From positions 620,001 to 684,000 of the forward strand of contig NZ_JACRVF010000001.1 in assembly GCF_014306105.1 (NCBI RefSeq): a stretch of DNA of 64,000 nucleotides. Reading direction: 5' to 3'. The stretch is from Pontibacter cellulosilyticus. GTDB lineage: Bacteria > Bacteroidota > Bacteroidia > Cytophagales > Hymenobacteraceae. Every line of letters begins with the position of its first letter. Position 1 is the stretch's first letter. Of the stretch, positions 50,905 through 59,783 are shown piece by piece. The position numbers were made by a program, and so were the translations under genes. Under the pieces are notes generated by a model. It was not told the origin of the DNA, ran no database searches, and saw only the letters and a list, made by a program, of their open reading frames with translations.

Positions 50905-52683
50905 ATGCCCTACATTAAAAAATTTAAAATTCCGCTTCTCTGGGTTCGACGCCATACTTCTGACCGAGAGTTTATGCTACTGTCGAGTGTACTTGTTGGT
51001 TTAACTGCAGGATTGGCTGCTGTTGTGCTTAAAACATTGGTACACTACATTCATTTACTGCTGGCCTACGGCAACCGGCTTCTCGACCAACCCTACTGGC
51101 TAGTTGTATTCCCGTTGATAGGCATCCTGCTCACTGTTTTTTTGGTAAGGGTGATGTTTAACGGAAAAATAGGACGAGGTACAGCTAACATACTCTTCAA
51201 CATTTCCCAGAAATCTAGTATGGTGGAGCGGCACAAAATGTACTCTCATGTGCTTACGAGTGGCATAACGGCCGGGTTTGGTGGTTCTGCGGGTCTGGAG
51301 TCGCCTATTGTTGTTACCGGTTCTGCCATTGGCTCAAATTTTGGCCGCGACTATCATCTGAACTACCGCGACAGAACCTTGCTGCTGGCATCCGGTGCAG
51401 CCGCTGGCATAGCTGCCGTATTTAATGCACCCATTGCTGGCGTGCTGTTTGCCATCGAGGTGCTGCTCATTGATATTAGCATCTCAGCTTTTATTCCGCT
51501 AATTATTTCTGCTGTTGTAGGTGCACTTTGCTCCAAGCTTATACTTAATGAAGAGATCCTTTTTTACCAAGAGCAGCAGGAAATATTCGAGGCCGGTCAC
51601 ATACCGTTTTATGTTTTATTGGGTTTACTTGCAGGCATGATCTCGGTATACTACTCCCGTATGGCCATGCGCGTGGAGGAGCTATTTGAAGGGTATCAGG
51701 ACAAAGTGTACCGCCGGGCCATTATTGGAGGTATATTGCTTGGTTTGCTGATCATGCTCTTCCCGCCGTTGTTTGGTGAAGGCTACGGAAGTATACGTCT
51801 GCTGGAAAGCAACCAGGCAGAGCTGCTGCTGAAAGATAGCTGGCTCGGGTTCTTTGGTACAAACGAGTGGCTTATACTTGGCTTTGTAGGTGCGCTGGCT
51901 TTGGTTAAAGTTTTTGCCACTACTATTACCATCGCATCGGGGGGTAACGGAGGTAACTTTGCTCCTTCTATGTTTGTGGGGGCCAGCACCGGCTTCTTTT
52001 TCGCAAGGCTAATAAACATGCTCCATATTAGCAACCTGCCGATAAACAGTTTCTCGATGGTGGGTATGGCCGGTATACTTAGCGGGGTGATGCATGCTCC
52101 GCTAACAGCTGTGTTCCTTATTGCAGAGATAACAGGTGGTTATACTTTGATGATACCCCTTATGATCGTGGCAGCCTCTTCTTTTGCACTGGTAAAATAC
52201 TTTGAGCCATACTCACTGGATACAAAAAAGCTAGCTCAGAAAGGGCAACTGCTTACGCACAATAAAGACAGAACCATACTTCGAATTCTTCAAATCCGCC
52301 ACCTGATCGAAAGAGATTTTCAGGAAGTTGCACCGGAGGCAACCTTAGGCGAACTCGTGCAGGTAATTGCCCACTCGCGCAGAAACCTTTTCCCGGTGGT
52401 AAATGCTAATCAGCAACTGGAGGGGGTTATACTTCTGGAGAACGTGCGCGAGATTATGTTCAAAGCTGACAAATACGACTCAGTTAAAGTAAAGGAGTTG
52501 ATGCAAAGGCCACCAGCGGTAGTCCAGCACGATGACAGCATGGCCGATGTAATGAAAAAGTTTGATGAGTCTGGCGCCTGGAACCTACCCGTTTTAGAAG
52601 GCGACGAGTATCTTGGCTTTGTATCTAAGTCGAGTATTTTTACTAAGTACAGGAAACTACTTATCAAGACTACGAACGTGTAA
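50905..52683 (+). CDS. ClC-family chloride channel with C-terminal CBS pair
   Basis: A 592-residue protein. GFGGSAGLESPIVVTGSAIGSNFG is the first selectivity region with the gating Glu in an unusual G-L-E-S-P context. GGNGGNFAPSMFVGASTGFFFARL is the third, and MHAPLTAVFLIAEITGGY the next. About residues 450-590 form a CBS pair (VAPEATLGELVQVIAHSRRNLFPVVN, and MQRPPAVVQHDDSMADVMKKFDESGAWNLPVLEGDEYLGFVSK) that may sense adenine nucleotides or ionic strength. Located beside mrp and nhaA, so a role in counter-ion balance is likely. Confidence 0.92.
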   Translation: MPYIKKFKIPLLWVRRHTSDREFMLLSSVLVGLTAGLAAVVLKTLVHYIHLLLAYGNRLLDQPYWLVVFPLIGILLTVFLVRVMFNGKIGRGTANILFNISQKSSMVERHKMYSHVLTSGITAGFGGSAGLESPIVVTGSAIGSNFGRDYHLNYRDRTLLLASGAAAGIAAVFNAPIAGVLFAIEVLLIDISISAFIPLIISAVVGALCSKLILNEEILFYQEQQEIFEAGHIPFYVLLGLLAGMISVYYSRMAMRVEELFEGYQDKVYRRAIIGGILLGLLIMLFPPLFGEGYGSIRLLESNQAELLLKDSWLGFFGTNEWLILGFVGALALVKVFATTITIASGGNGGNFAPSMFVGASTGFFFARLINMLHISNLPINSFSMVGMAGILSGVMHAPLTAVFLIAEITGGYTLMIPLMIVAASSFALVKYFEPYSLDTKKLAQKGQLLTHNKDRTILRILQIRHLIERDFQEVAPEATLGELVQVIAHSRRNLFPVVNANQQLEGVILLENVREIMFKADKYDSVKVKELMQRPPAVVQHDDSMADVMKKFDESGAWNLPVLEGDEYLGFVSKSSIFTKYRKLLIKTTNV

Positions 52684-52692
52684 GTTTTTCTG

Positions 52693-54384
52693 CTAGTTAA
52701 ACTGTTTCTCTGCCATCTTCTCCAGCCCCATACTTGCCAGTAAACCGCTGGCAAGGCAGTCTTTCCAGTAGCTAATAAATGACTTGTTTCGGTCGCGTTT
52801 GACTTTAATCTGAGCTATACGTGCTTTATCCCCTTTGCTGTCGGGGTTACTGTCTTCGATCAGGAACCAGTCCGCTGCTTTAGAGAGTATTTTTTTGCCC
52901 AGACTCTGATCTCTGCCTGAAGCAGCACCAGTAGAAAGGATCTCAACTTCCAGGTTTGTATAAAGCGCCTTCATAGTGCCTGTTGCCCTTTGCCTGTTTA
53001 GTGTTGCACTAAAATTTATTTGCTGCACAAAGCCTTTGTCAATTTTAATAAAGCTGGTTGGCACCAGTATGGGGTTTAATACCTGAGGTCTGCCTCCTTG
53101 TATATTGCCTTTTAAGGTATGGTAGCCACTCTTGTCTAAAAGTGGAAGGCGTACAGTGGCCTGTGTTTTTACTTTACCCATCATCAGCGCACTTGCCTTT
53201 ATCACAGCAGGGTTTTTACGGGAAATTTGCTTTGGCATATTTGTCAGATTTGTAATAGTGCAATTCAGGTTAGTGAAGTAAATATGACCTGTTTCGGAAG
53301 CTTTCTCAGCAAGCTCTTCATACCTCACATAACCCTCTGTTACTTTCATGCTGCTGATCATAAAACCTGGTTTTATACTTTGCACCAGGTCGTGTGGCAG
53401 TGGCTGATTCTTACTATCCTTAAAATGCTTTTTGTCTTTATAGCCATTTAGGCTTGGCTTGCTAATAAGCACCTGGCTGGCTATAAAATTATTCGTCCTA
53501 GAATGTGCATCATAATCTAGTCCGGATATAGTTACCTGCGGTACTTTCACTTTCAGGTGTGCTGTTGCATCGCCTGTTGCCTTAGCTAATGCTGTTGGCC
53601 CCACAGTTGGCCTATAGTAAATGTTGCTGACCGTAAAAAGCTTTTTATCTACGTTTATCAAAACTGAATCTGTGGTAAGCTTGTACAGGTTGTTGGGTAG
53701 GTTGTAAAGTGCTGCCTTTGCCTTCAGCACTATGTTATTGCTATAGTATGCCCGCTTCGGGTCTTGTAAAGATGTGCTGTCGAGCCTGAAATCATCTACC
53801 GTCAGGTTGAAGCTCTTTAAGGCGAACATATCTGTGTTACGTTGGTTATAGTTCCGGTACCTTAAGTTTGCATCGTTAACATCAATTTTGCCAATGTGCA
53901 TGTTCCTAAGCAAACCATTTACTGTTTTGTGCATTGGCTGGTGCTGCCCTGTAGTATCCTTCGCCATGGCTGTTATCAATAATTCTGGGTTTTGCACCAG
54001 CATACTATCCAGGTCCACATTGTTCTGGAAAAGTATTTTAAAGAAGCTTAGCCTGTTTAATGAAATAGCTTTAGACCGCAACTCTACTAAGGTACGCGAC
54101 ACATCTTTCCCCTGGCTTTTGAGTTCTTTCCAGCGATCATAGTCTGGTGTTAGGGCTAAACTATCCACAGACAAAGTACCTACAAACGGAGAGGTTTCCA
54201 TACCAAACAGCTCCAGTTGGTAAACCCCATCGGTATTGTTGTTCACTGTTTTCTCCAGTTTCTGTTGCAGCCAATTTGTAAATACATACTGGCCTATAAA
54301 TAAGAACAACGCTACGCCTAGTATCACTGACCCAACAACTAGCCACTTCTTTGCTTTGTCCTTCTGTTTCGTTTGTCTTATCAC
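52693..54384 (-). CDS. AsmA/DUF748-like membrane-anchored protein, unknown function
   Basis: A 563-residue protein. An N-terminal cytoplasmic basic stretch (RQTKQKDKAKK) and one helix (WLVVGSVILGVALFLFIGQYVF) are followed by a long beta-rich periplasmic region with repeated strand pairs such as LSVDSLALTPD, LRSKAISLNRLSFFKIL and MHIGKIDVNDANLRYRNYN. This layout resembles AsmA/DUF748 proteins, which may carry lipids between membranes; assignment is by style rather than strong motif. C-terminal residues (SYWKDCLASGLLASMGLEKMAEKQF) are similar to ends of that group. Monocistronic, convergent with the ClC-CBS gene. Confidence 0.62.
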   Translation of the reverse strand: MIRQTKQKDKAKKWLVVGSVILGVALFLFIGQYVFTNWLQQKLEKTVNNNTDGVYQLELFGMETSPFVGTLSVDSLALTPDYDRWKELKSQGKDVSRTLVELRSKAISLNRLSFFKILFQNNVDLDSMLVQNPELLITAMAKDTTGQHQPMHKTVNGLLRNMHIGKIDVNDANLRYRNYNQRNTDMFALKSFNLTVDDFRLDSTSLQDPKRAYYSNNIVLKAKAALYNLPNNLYKLTTDSVLINVDKKLFTVSNIYYRPTVGPTALAKATGDATAHLKVKVPQVTISGLDYDAHSRTNNFIASQVLISKPSLNGYKDKKHFKDSKNQPLPHDLVQSIKPGFMISSMKVTEGYVRYEELAEKASETGHIYFTNLNCTITNLTNMPKQISRKNPAVIKASALMMGKVKTQATVRLPLLDKSGYHTLKGNIQGGRPQVLNPILVPTSFIKIDKGFVQQINFSATLNRQRATGTMKALYTNLEVEILSTGAASGRDQSLGKKILSKAADWFLIEDSNPDSKGDKARIAQIKVKRDRNKSFISYWKDCLASGLLASMGLEKMAEKQFN

Positions 54385-54507
54385 GCAGTGCGGTTTAATT
54401 TCTATTCTGTCCTCATACGTTGATTTTGTACACGCGAGTTAAAGGAGATAGTACTATAGCCGAATTAACATTCCAATTTTGATTTCAGATGGATTCAACT
54501 AATTTTA

Positions 54508-54521
54508 TGAACGAACGTTCA
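54508..54521. promoter_or_regulatory. Probable TetR-family operator
   Basis: TGAACGAACGTTCA contains the perfect palindrome GAACGTTC (54513-54520) just before the TetR ATG at 54530. TetR-family operators often have this form, so autoregulation is likely. Confidence 0.55.
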
Positions 54522-54529
54522 ATCAATAT

Positions 54530-55096
54530 ATGGCAAGTATAGCAGAGAAACGTGAACAGAGCCGGCAGTTGCTGATAGAAACAGGACTAAAGCTTTTCTC
54601 CCAAAAAGGGTTTGAAGCTACTTCTATTCGGGCAATTGCTAAAGAAGCAGGTATCTCACTTGGCCTGATGTACAATTATTTTCCGGGTAAAACAGATCTG
54701 CTACGAGCAATCTTTCAGGAAGGCCAATCAGATATAGAAGCAACCTTTGAGCAGGTACAGGAAAGTATGGTGGGCTTGCCGGGTATAGAGCGCCACATCC
54801 GTAACATAGTAAGCCTGCTAAAGGAAAAACGAGAGTTCTGGCGATTGCTCCACAGCTTGCGCATGCAAAGCGAAATAGTAACTGAGATGATGGGCAGTAT
54901 TGAACAGCAAGTGGCTTACATACAGCAAATGATTGGAAATAACCTTAAGGAAGTGGGATATCAAAATCCGGCAGAAGAGGCTTTATTACTGTTTGCCACC
55001 TTAGATGGTATGGCTAGCCACTACCTTTTAGATCCGTCCTACCCTATTGATGATGTTGCAAGTTATCTTATTCAGAAATATAAAAAAGCACAATAA
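54530..55096 (+). CDS. TetR/AcrR-family transcriptional regulator
   Basis: A 188-residue repressor. LIETGLKLFSQKGFEATSIRAIAKEAGISLGLMYNYFPGKTDLLRAIFQ is the TetR N-terminal HTH. The C-terminal ligand domain has no assigned effector. A palindrome lies at the start. Three bases separate it from an alpha/beta hydrolase gene, probably the gene it controls. Confidence 0.93.
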   Translation: MASIAEKREQSRQLLIETGLKLFSQKGFEATSIRAIAKEAGISLGLMYNYFPGKTDLLRAIFQEGQSDIEATFEQVQESMVGLPGIERHIRNIVSLLKEKREFWRLLHSLRMQSEIVTEMMGSIEQQVAYIQQMIGNNLKEVGYQNPAEEALLLFATLDGMASHYLLDPSYPIDDVASYLIQKYKKAQ

Positions 55097-55099
55097 ACT

Positions 55100-55981
55100 A
55101 TGACTAACCCAGTGGCTAAAATGATAAACTCACCAAAGTGGCTTGACCGTATCCTGTACCCTTTTGCCCATCATACGTTGCAACTGCCGGATGGGCAAAT
55201 GCACTATGTAGATGAAGGTGAAGGTGAGCCAATCGTTATTGTGCATGGCACCCCTACCTGGTCTTTTTTGTGGCGTCAGCAGCTAAAACCCCTGAGCAGA
55301 ACGCACCGCTGCATTGCCCCTGATCATCTGGGCTTTGGCTTATCTGATAAACCCGCTGATTTCGCTTATACCCCCGAGGCACATGCAGATAACCTGGAAC
55401 GGCTGATAGAGCACCTGCAGCTGAAAAACATAACGCTGGTAGTGCACGACTTTGGTGGCCCGATTGGCTTACGCTATGCCTTAAAGCATCCGGAGAATGT
55501 AAAGCGCCTGGTTATACTTAACACCTGGATGTGGAGCCTGGAAGAAGAGCAGCAAATGATGAAGGTTAGTAAGTTCCTGAGTGGTGGTATCGGTAAGTTT
55601 CTGTACTTGAGGTTGGGTTTCTCGCCAAGACTGCTGCTGCCAAAAGGTTACCATCAGCGCAAGTACCTTACCAAAGACGTGCACCAGCATTATCTAAAAC
55701 CATTGTCGTCTGCAAAGAGCCGTTTGGGAACATGGGAGTTTGCAAAGGCGCTACATCAGTCCAACCCCTATTTTGACGAGCTATGGCAACAACGCGAAAA
55801 AATAAGAAACATCCCTAAGCTTATACTTTGGGGTGAGAAGGACTCTTTGCTTCCGATAAATTTTTTAAACAGATGGCAGGAAACATACCCTGAAGCTAAA
55901 GTATTGAAAATGAATGCAGGTCATTTCTTACAGGAAGAGAAAGGTAGTGAAGTGACAGATGCGATTAAACAATTTATATAA
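55100..55981 (+). CDS. Alpha/beta hydrolase, haloalkane dehalogenase-like
   Basis: A 293-residue enzyme. HGTPTWSFLWRQQ is the oxyanion region, VVHDFGGPIGLRYALKHP has nucleophile Asp117, and NAGHFLQEE has His275. The Asp nucleophile and overall sequence resemble haloalkane dehalogenases. However, the residue after the nucleophile is Phe118 rather than the halide-binding Trp, so dehalogenation is doubtful and an epoxide hydrolase or related reaction is possible. It lies 3 bases after the TetR gene and is likely regulated by it. Confidence 0.85.
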   Translation: MTNPVAKMINSPKWLDRILYPFAHHTLQLPDGQMHYVDEGEGEPIVIVHGTPTWSFLWRQQLKPLSRTHRCIAPDHLGFGLSDKPADFAYTPEAHADNLERLIEHLQLKNITLVVHDFGGPIGLRYALKHPENVKRLVILNTWMWSLEEEQQMMKVSKFLSGGIGKFLYLRLGFSPRLLLPKGYHQRKYLTKDVHQHYLKPLSSAKSRLGTWEFAKALHQSNPYFDELWQQREKIRNIPKLILWGEKDSLLPINFLNRWQETYPEAKVLKMNAGHFLQEEKGSEVTDAIKQFI

Positions 55982-56044
55982 GGTATACTTAATATTGGCA
56001 CGGTAATGGCTAATGCTTTTCAACTAAATAAACCAATTAAAACT

Positions 56045-56647
56045 ATGAAAAAGCTATTACCACTATCGTTCCTGTTTTTACTAACACTTCTGTTTACCGC
56101 CTGCGACTCTGATTCAGATAGAGAAGCGGAGGAAGTTGCGCCTGCTGCAGTAGCTACCATGCGTTCAGTTATAGCTTACGCTTACAACGAACCTCAATCA
56201 GCTGAATTCTCCGAATACAGCGGCATGAGTGTTATAAGCCATGCCAGCCTTGACACGGAGAGACTTGTTGCAAGCTTTATCATACCTAGTCATATTGGCC
56301 GTGATGCTATTGCTTTCAGCATCAACAAACCACAAGTTGCAGCTGGTTATGTAGGCACGTATGCACTTAAGTCTTTACCAGATCCGGCTACTGGTGCTGT
56401 TGATGTTCGGTACTCTTATCGTAAAGACGGTAACACTTACTCTGTTTACCTAAGCAGCTCTAGCACAATGGAAGGCCACTTTACCATTACAGCCTATGAT
56501 GCTAAGCACAAACTCATCAGTGGCAACTATGAAATGAAAATGAGACGGGCGTTTGATCCTAAGGCCAGTGAAGTGAGTCTGGAAAATACTCGCAGATGCG
56601 ACATCACCATTCAGGGAACATTCACTAATGTGAAGATTACACAGTAA
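56045..56647 (+). CDS. Putative lipoprotein of unknown function
   Basis: About 200 residues. MKKLLPLSFLFLLTLLFTAC is a lipoprotein signal with Cys at residue 20, then an acidic linker (DSDSDREAEEVAP) as is common for surface lipoproteins in this phylum. The rest is beta-rich (SVISHASLDTERLVASFIIPSH, GHFTITAYDAKHKLISGNYEMKM, CDITIQGTFTNVKI) and unrecognised. Start ATG 56045; the frame extends upstream to 56006 but lacks a signal there. It ends at a strong two-way terminator. Confidence 0.72.
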   Translation: MKKLLPLSFLFLLTLLFTACDSDSDREAEEVAPAAVATMRSVIAYAYNEPQSAEFSEYSGMSVISHASLDTERLVASFIIPSHIGRDAIAFSINKPQVAAGYVGTYALKSLPDPATGAVDVRYSYRKDGNTYSVYLSSSSTMEGHFTITAYDAKHKLISGNYEMKMRRAFDPKASEVSLENTRRCDITIQGTFTNVKITQ

Positions 56648-56652
56648 TACCG

Positions 56653-56705
56653 CAGTAAAGAAAAAGCCCGCAAGTAAGCTATACTTGCGGGCTTTTTCTT
56701 TACTG
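56653..56705. terminator. Bidirectional terminator with 23-bp perfect stem
   Basis: Positions 56653-56675 and 56683-56705 are exact reverse complements (core GCCCGCAAGT/ACTTGCGGGC) with a 7-base loop, and A/T runs on both sides. It ends the lipoprotein gene and the opposing hisIE gene. Confidence 0.95.
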
Positions 56706-57314
56706 CTATTTCTTGTGTCGCTCTTCTAAAACAGCCACTACATCTTTTAACTCCAAACCAGTCGCAGCCAGCAGCACCAGCAGGTGGTACAGCAGATCGG
56801 CAGCTTCGCCTTTCATGGTATCCAGTTTGCCTGCCACAGCATCAATTACTGTCTCTACAGCCTCCTCTCCTACTTTCTGGGCAATTTTGTTCACACCTTT
56901 CTCAAACAGGAAGTTGGTATAAGATCCCTCTGCCGGAGTAGCTTTACGCTGCTGTATCACTTCTTCCAGTTGCGCAATGAATTGAATAGCTTTGATGCGT
57001 TTTGAAGTCTCTTCTTCACCAAAGCAGCTGGTGTTACCTGTGTGACAGGTTGGGCCCTTTGGTTGTACTTTTATCAGAAGCGAGTCGTTATCGCAGTCTT
57101 CAGCTATACTTACCACCTGCAGGGTATTGCCTGAGGTTTCGCCTTTGGTCCAAAGGCGGTTTTTAGAACGGGAGAAAAATGTTACCAGTCCCTCCTGTTG
57201 CGTCTTTTCCAGCGCCTCCTGGTTCATATAGCCCAGCATCAGCACCTGGCCGGTTGCATTATCCTGTATTACAGCTGGCACCAAACCACCTGCTTTCTCA
57301 AAGTCTAAAGTCAT
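56706..57314 (-). CDS. hisIE: Phosphoribosyl-AMP cyclohydrolase / phosphoribosyl-ATP pyrophosphohydrolase
   Basis: A 202-residue bifunctional enzyme for the second and third steps of histidine synthesis. The N-terminal HisI domain has MLGYMNQEALEKTQQEGLVTFFSRSKNRLWTKGETSG and DCDNDSLLIKVQPKGPTCHTGNTSCF with zinc Cys/His. The HisE domain follows (GVNKIAQKVGEEAVETVIDAV). Last gene of the his transcript, 72 bases after hisF, ending at the two-way terminator. Confidence 0.95.
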   Translation of the reverse strand: MTLDFEKAGGLVPAVIQDNATGQVLMLGYMNQEALEKTQQEGLVTFFSRSKNRLWTKGETSGNTLQVVSIAEDCDNDSLLIKVQPKGPTCHTGNTSCFGEEETSKRIKAIQFIAQLEEVIQQRKATPAEGSYTNFLFEKGVNKIAQKVGEEAVETVIDAVAGKLDTMKGEAADLLYHLLVLLAATGLELKDVVAVLEERHKK

Positions 57315-57386
57315 GTTATGGTTATAAGTTATGAGGCAAGTCTACTGAGGTTCTTTCGCTCAATCACTTCCTCTACTCATTCAAAA

Positions 57387-58145
57387 TTATATCCTTACCG
57401 CTATTCCCTGTTGCTTCAGGTACTGCTTAAGCTCCGCTACACCCAATTCTCTGAAGTGAAAAAGGCTGGCAGCCAAGGCAGCATCGGCATTGGCTTGTAA
57501 AAAGGCATTAGCAAAGTGCTCCATACTTCCGGCACCACCAGAGGCAATCACCGGCACAGTTACAGCATTGGCAACCTTACCTGTAATATCCAGCGCAAAG
57601 CCTGCTTTGGTACCGTCGTTATTCATACTTGTAAGCAGAATTTCACCAGCCCCTAAGTCAACTACCTGCTTTGCCCAGTCCACTGTCTGATGTTCTGTCT
57701 CGACGGTACCGGCACGTGTGTATACTTTCCAACCTGTGGCTTCGGTATACTTGGTGTCAATAGCTACAGTAACGCATTGGCTGCCGAAATGCCTAGCCAG
57801 TTCTTCTACCAGTTGCGGAGTTTTAATGGCTGATGAGTTAATAGAAACCTTATCAGCTCCGTTCTGTAGCAGCACCTCTACATCGGCCACAGAGCCAATG
57901 CCACCACCTACAGTAAAAGGAATATCAATGTGGCGGGCAATGTCTCGTACCAACTGGGCAAAGGTTTTGCGGCCTTCGTTGGTAGCAGTAATATCCAGGA
58001 ATACCAACTCGTCGGCTCCCTGCTCGGCATACCACTTCGCTAGCTCCACCGGATCTCCGGCATCCCTGATGTTTTCAAATTGCACCCCTTTCACAGTGCG
58101 ACCGTCCTTAATATCAAGGCAAGGTATAATGCGTTTGGTTAGCAT
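57387..58145 (-). CDS. hisF: Imidazole glycerol phosphate synthase, cyclase subunit
   Basis: A 252-residue TIM barrel that forms IGP and AICAR from PRFAR and ammonia supplied by His[33 protein letters not shown] has catalytic Asp11. [10 protein letters not shown] and [21 protein letters not shown] contain the other catalytic Asp near residue 130-180 region; [13 protein letters not shown] binds phosphate. Overlaps hisA by 7 bases. Confidence 0.96.
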   Translation of the reverse strand: MLTKRIIPCLDIKDGRTVKGVQFENIRDAGDPVELAKWYAEQGADELVFLDITATNEGRKTFAQLVRDIARHIDIPFTVGGGIGSVADVEVLLQNGADKVSINSSAIKTPQLVEELARHFGSQCVTVAIDTKYTEATGWKVYTRAGTVETEHQTVDWAKQVVDLGAGEILLTSMNNDGTKAGFALDITGKVANAVTVPVIASGGAGSMEHFANAFLQANADAALAASLFHFRELGVAELKQYLKQQGIAVRI

Positions 58146-58861
58146 ATAAATCTTTCTAAGTCTTTTAAACTGATGGTACCTTCATAAATGGCTTTACCGA
58201 TAATAGCACCTTTTACTCCAATCTCCTGTAATTGCTCCAGGTCTTCTACTGTTGTTACACCTCCGCTGGCAATAATTCCGGCCTCGGGCAAAGTCAGCTT
58301 CAGGTGGCGATATGTGTTCGTGGATGGCCCCTGTAGTTTTCCGTCTTTGCTTACATCGGTGCAGATAAACAAGGTTGCTCCTGTTTTCACATAACCCGAA
58401 ATAAAATCCTGCAGCGGATATTTGCTTTCTTCGGTCCAGGCGCTGATGGCGATATTGGTGCCTTTAAAATCTGCGCCAATAATGATCTTTTCTGAGCCAT
58501 ACTTTAGCAACCAGCTTTTTACAGTCTCTGGTTCACGAACGGCTATACTTCCGGCTGTTATCTGTGCCGCACCGGCATCAAACGCCTGCTTCACGGCTTC
58601 TTCTGATTGAATGCCTCCGCCAAAGTCGATGGTCAGATTGGTATTGGAGGCTATACTTTCTAGCACCGCTAGGTTTACCGGCTTCTTGGCTCTGGCACCG
58701 TCCAGGTCTACCAGGTGCAGGCGCTTGATGCCGTGACTTTCGAAGCGTTTGGCTACTTCCAGTGGGTTGCTGTCGTAGGTGGTTTGCTGAGCAAAGTCGC
58801 CCTCGGTTAGGCGCACGCACTGGCCGCCGATTATGTCTATGGCAGGGATAATTTCCATCAT
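58139..58861 (-). CDS. hisA: ProFAR isomerase
   Basis: A 240-residue TIM barrel, relative of His[29 protein letters not shown] has the catalytic Asp8-type residue; [19 protein letters not shown] and [16 protein letters not shown] bind the two phosphates. Two adjacent ATG codons (58861 and 58858) overlap the hisH stop TGA. Overlaps hisF. Confidence 0.95.
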   Translation of the reverse strand: MMEIIPAIDIIGGQCVRLTEGDFAQQTTYDSNPLEVAKRFESHGIKRLHLVDLDGARAKKPVNLAVLESIASNTNLTIDFGGGIQSEEAVKQAFDAGAAQITAGSIAVREPETVKSWLLKYGSEKIIIGADFKGTNIAISAWTEESKYPLQDFISGYVKTGATLFICTDVSKDGKLQGPSTNTYRHLKLTLPEAGIIASGGVTTVEDLEQLQEIGVKGAIIGKAIYEGTISLKDLERFIC

Positions 58862-59439
58862 AAGGCTAAGAAATTTTTAAGTATCTGTGAACCGGCTGCC
58901 CCGCTTTTTTCGGGGTGAAACTGCGCGGCGTAGAAATTTTTATACTGTAGGGCTGCCGAAAAAGGCTCAGGATATGAGGTTTGCGCAATAGTGTAATCAC
59001 TTAGCGGCACATAGTAGCTGTGCACATAGTATACAAAGTCCTTTTCTGGCACTCCGTTAAATAGCGGAGAATTCAACTGCTCCAACTGGTTCCAACCCAT
59101 GTGAGGCACCTTCAGCTCTGTTTCGAAATGCTTAACAGTAAGTGGAATGATATTTAGCAGTTCCGTATCGCCTTCTTCAGAGTGCTGGCAAAGCAACTGC
59201 ATGCCAAGGCAAACACCAAAGAAAGGCTGCTCCAGTGTTGGCAGCAGCTTATCCAGATTGCGTGCCTTCAATTGCGCCATAGCCGAGGCGGCCTGTCCCA
59301 CACCCGGAAAAATAACCTTATCGGCGGCTTTAATGGTCTCAAAGTCGGAGCTCAAGGTAGCCTGTACGCCCAGTCGCTCCAGCGCAAACTGCACCGACTG
59401 TACATTTCCGGCTTTGTAATCAACTATAACTAAGTTCAT
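58858..59439 (-). CDS. hisH: Imidazole glycerol phosphate synthase, glutaminase subunit
   Basis: A 193-residue class I glutamine amidotransferase. VIVDYKAGNVQSVQFALERLG starts the fold; FFGVCLGMQLLCQHSEEGD has the nucleophilic Cys; AAQFHPEKSGAAG provides the His and Glu of the triad. First structural gene after the his attenuator. hisG, hisD, hisC and hisB are not in this transcript within the window. Confidence 0.96.
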   Translation of the reverse strand: MNLVIVDYKAGNVQSVQFALERLGVQATLSSDFETIKAADKVIFPGVGQAASAMAQLKARNLDKLLPTLEQPFFGVCLGMQLLCQHSEEGDTELLNIIPLTVKHFETELKVPHMGWNQLEQLNSPLFNGVPEKDFVYYVHSYYVPLSDYTIAQTSYPEPFSAALQYKNFYAAQFHPEKSGAAGSQILKNFLAL

Positions 59440-59534
59440 ATTATAGAATTATGAATTACTAATTATGAATGAGTATTAAAGTATAAATTCTGCTCTTCCT
59501 GTTTCATAGAAATTATGGCTCAGACAGTAACAAA

Positions 59535-59566
59535 AAAAGCCTGACTCTGTTCGGAGTCAGGCTTTT
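59535..59566 (-). terminator. Histidine attenuator terminator
   Basis: AAAAGCCTGACTC (59535-59547) and GAGTCAGGCTTTT (59554-59566), a 13-bp stem with 6-base loop, then a run of T on the minus strand. It lies between the his leader peptide and hisH, 96 bases before the hisH ATG. Loop-side bases CTCCGAA (minus strand, 59550-59556) are complementary to TTCGGAG within the leader ORF (59612-59618), giving an antiterminator that excludes this hairpin. Confidence 0.88.
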
Positions 59567-59585
59567 GAATATGGTATAGTTTATA

Positions 59586-59669
59586 CTAGTAGCAAATCCA
59601 TAGGCAGGCGGCTCCGAAACTGATGCTTCGTGCATGATGGTGATGCATATGAGCTAATGTGCCTTTCAT
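59586..59669 (-). CDS. hisL: his operon leader peptide
   Basis: ATG 59669 to TAG 59586 reads MKGTLAHMHHHHARSISFGA then ACLWICY. Five His fall in six residues (7, 9-12, broken by Met8). A second ATG at 59648 would give a 20-residue form starting M-H-H-H-H. When His-tRNA is scarce the ribosome should stall on the His codons, leaving the TTCGGAG segment (codons 18-20) free to pair with the terminator arm and allow read-through into hisH. Sequence, position and complementary arms make this a convincing classical attenuator. Confidence 0.88.
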   Translation of the reverse strand: MKGTLAHMHHHHARSISFGAACLWICY

Positions 59670-59674
59670 TGTTA

Positions 59675-59704
59675 CAAAGGTAATGCATCTAAAGTATAAA
59701 TCAA
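59675..59704 (-). promoter_or_regulatory. Promoter of the his operon leader
   Basis: On the minus strand TTG (59702-59704), 19-base spacer, TACCTTTG (59675-59682), a near-ideal Bacteroidota promoter. The -7 box ends 5 bases before the first leader ATG, so transcription starts at or very close to it. Confidence 0.75.
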
Positions 59705-59750
59705 CAAAATATTAGCTCTTTCTTCGATTGAATACAGTGAAAGATCATTT

Positions 59751-59779
59751 TTTGTATGACCGCAATTCTCTTATTTTTG
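59751..59779 (+). promoter_or_regulatory. Promoter of the S9 peptidase gene
   Basis: TTTG (59751-59754), 17-base spacer, TATTTTTG (59772-59779). The -7 box ends 4 bases before ATG 59784, implying a leaderless or nearly leaderless mRNA. It is divergent from, and about 50 bases away from, the his promoter. Confidence 0.65.
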
Positions 59780-59783
59780 ATGC

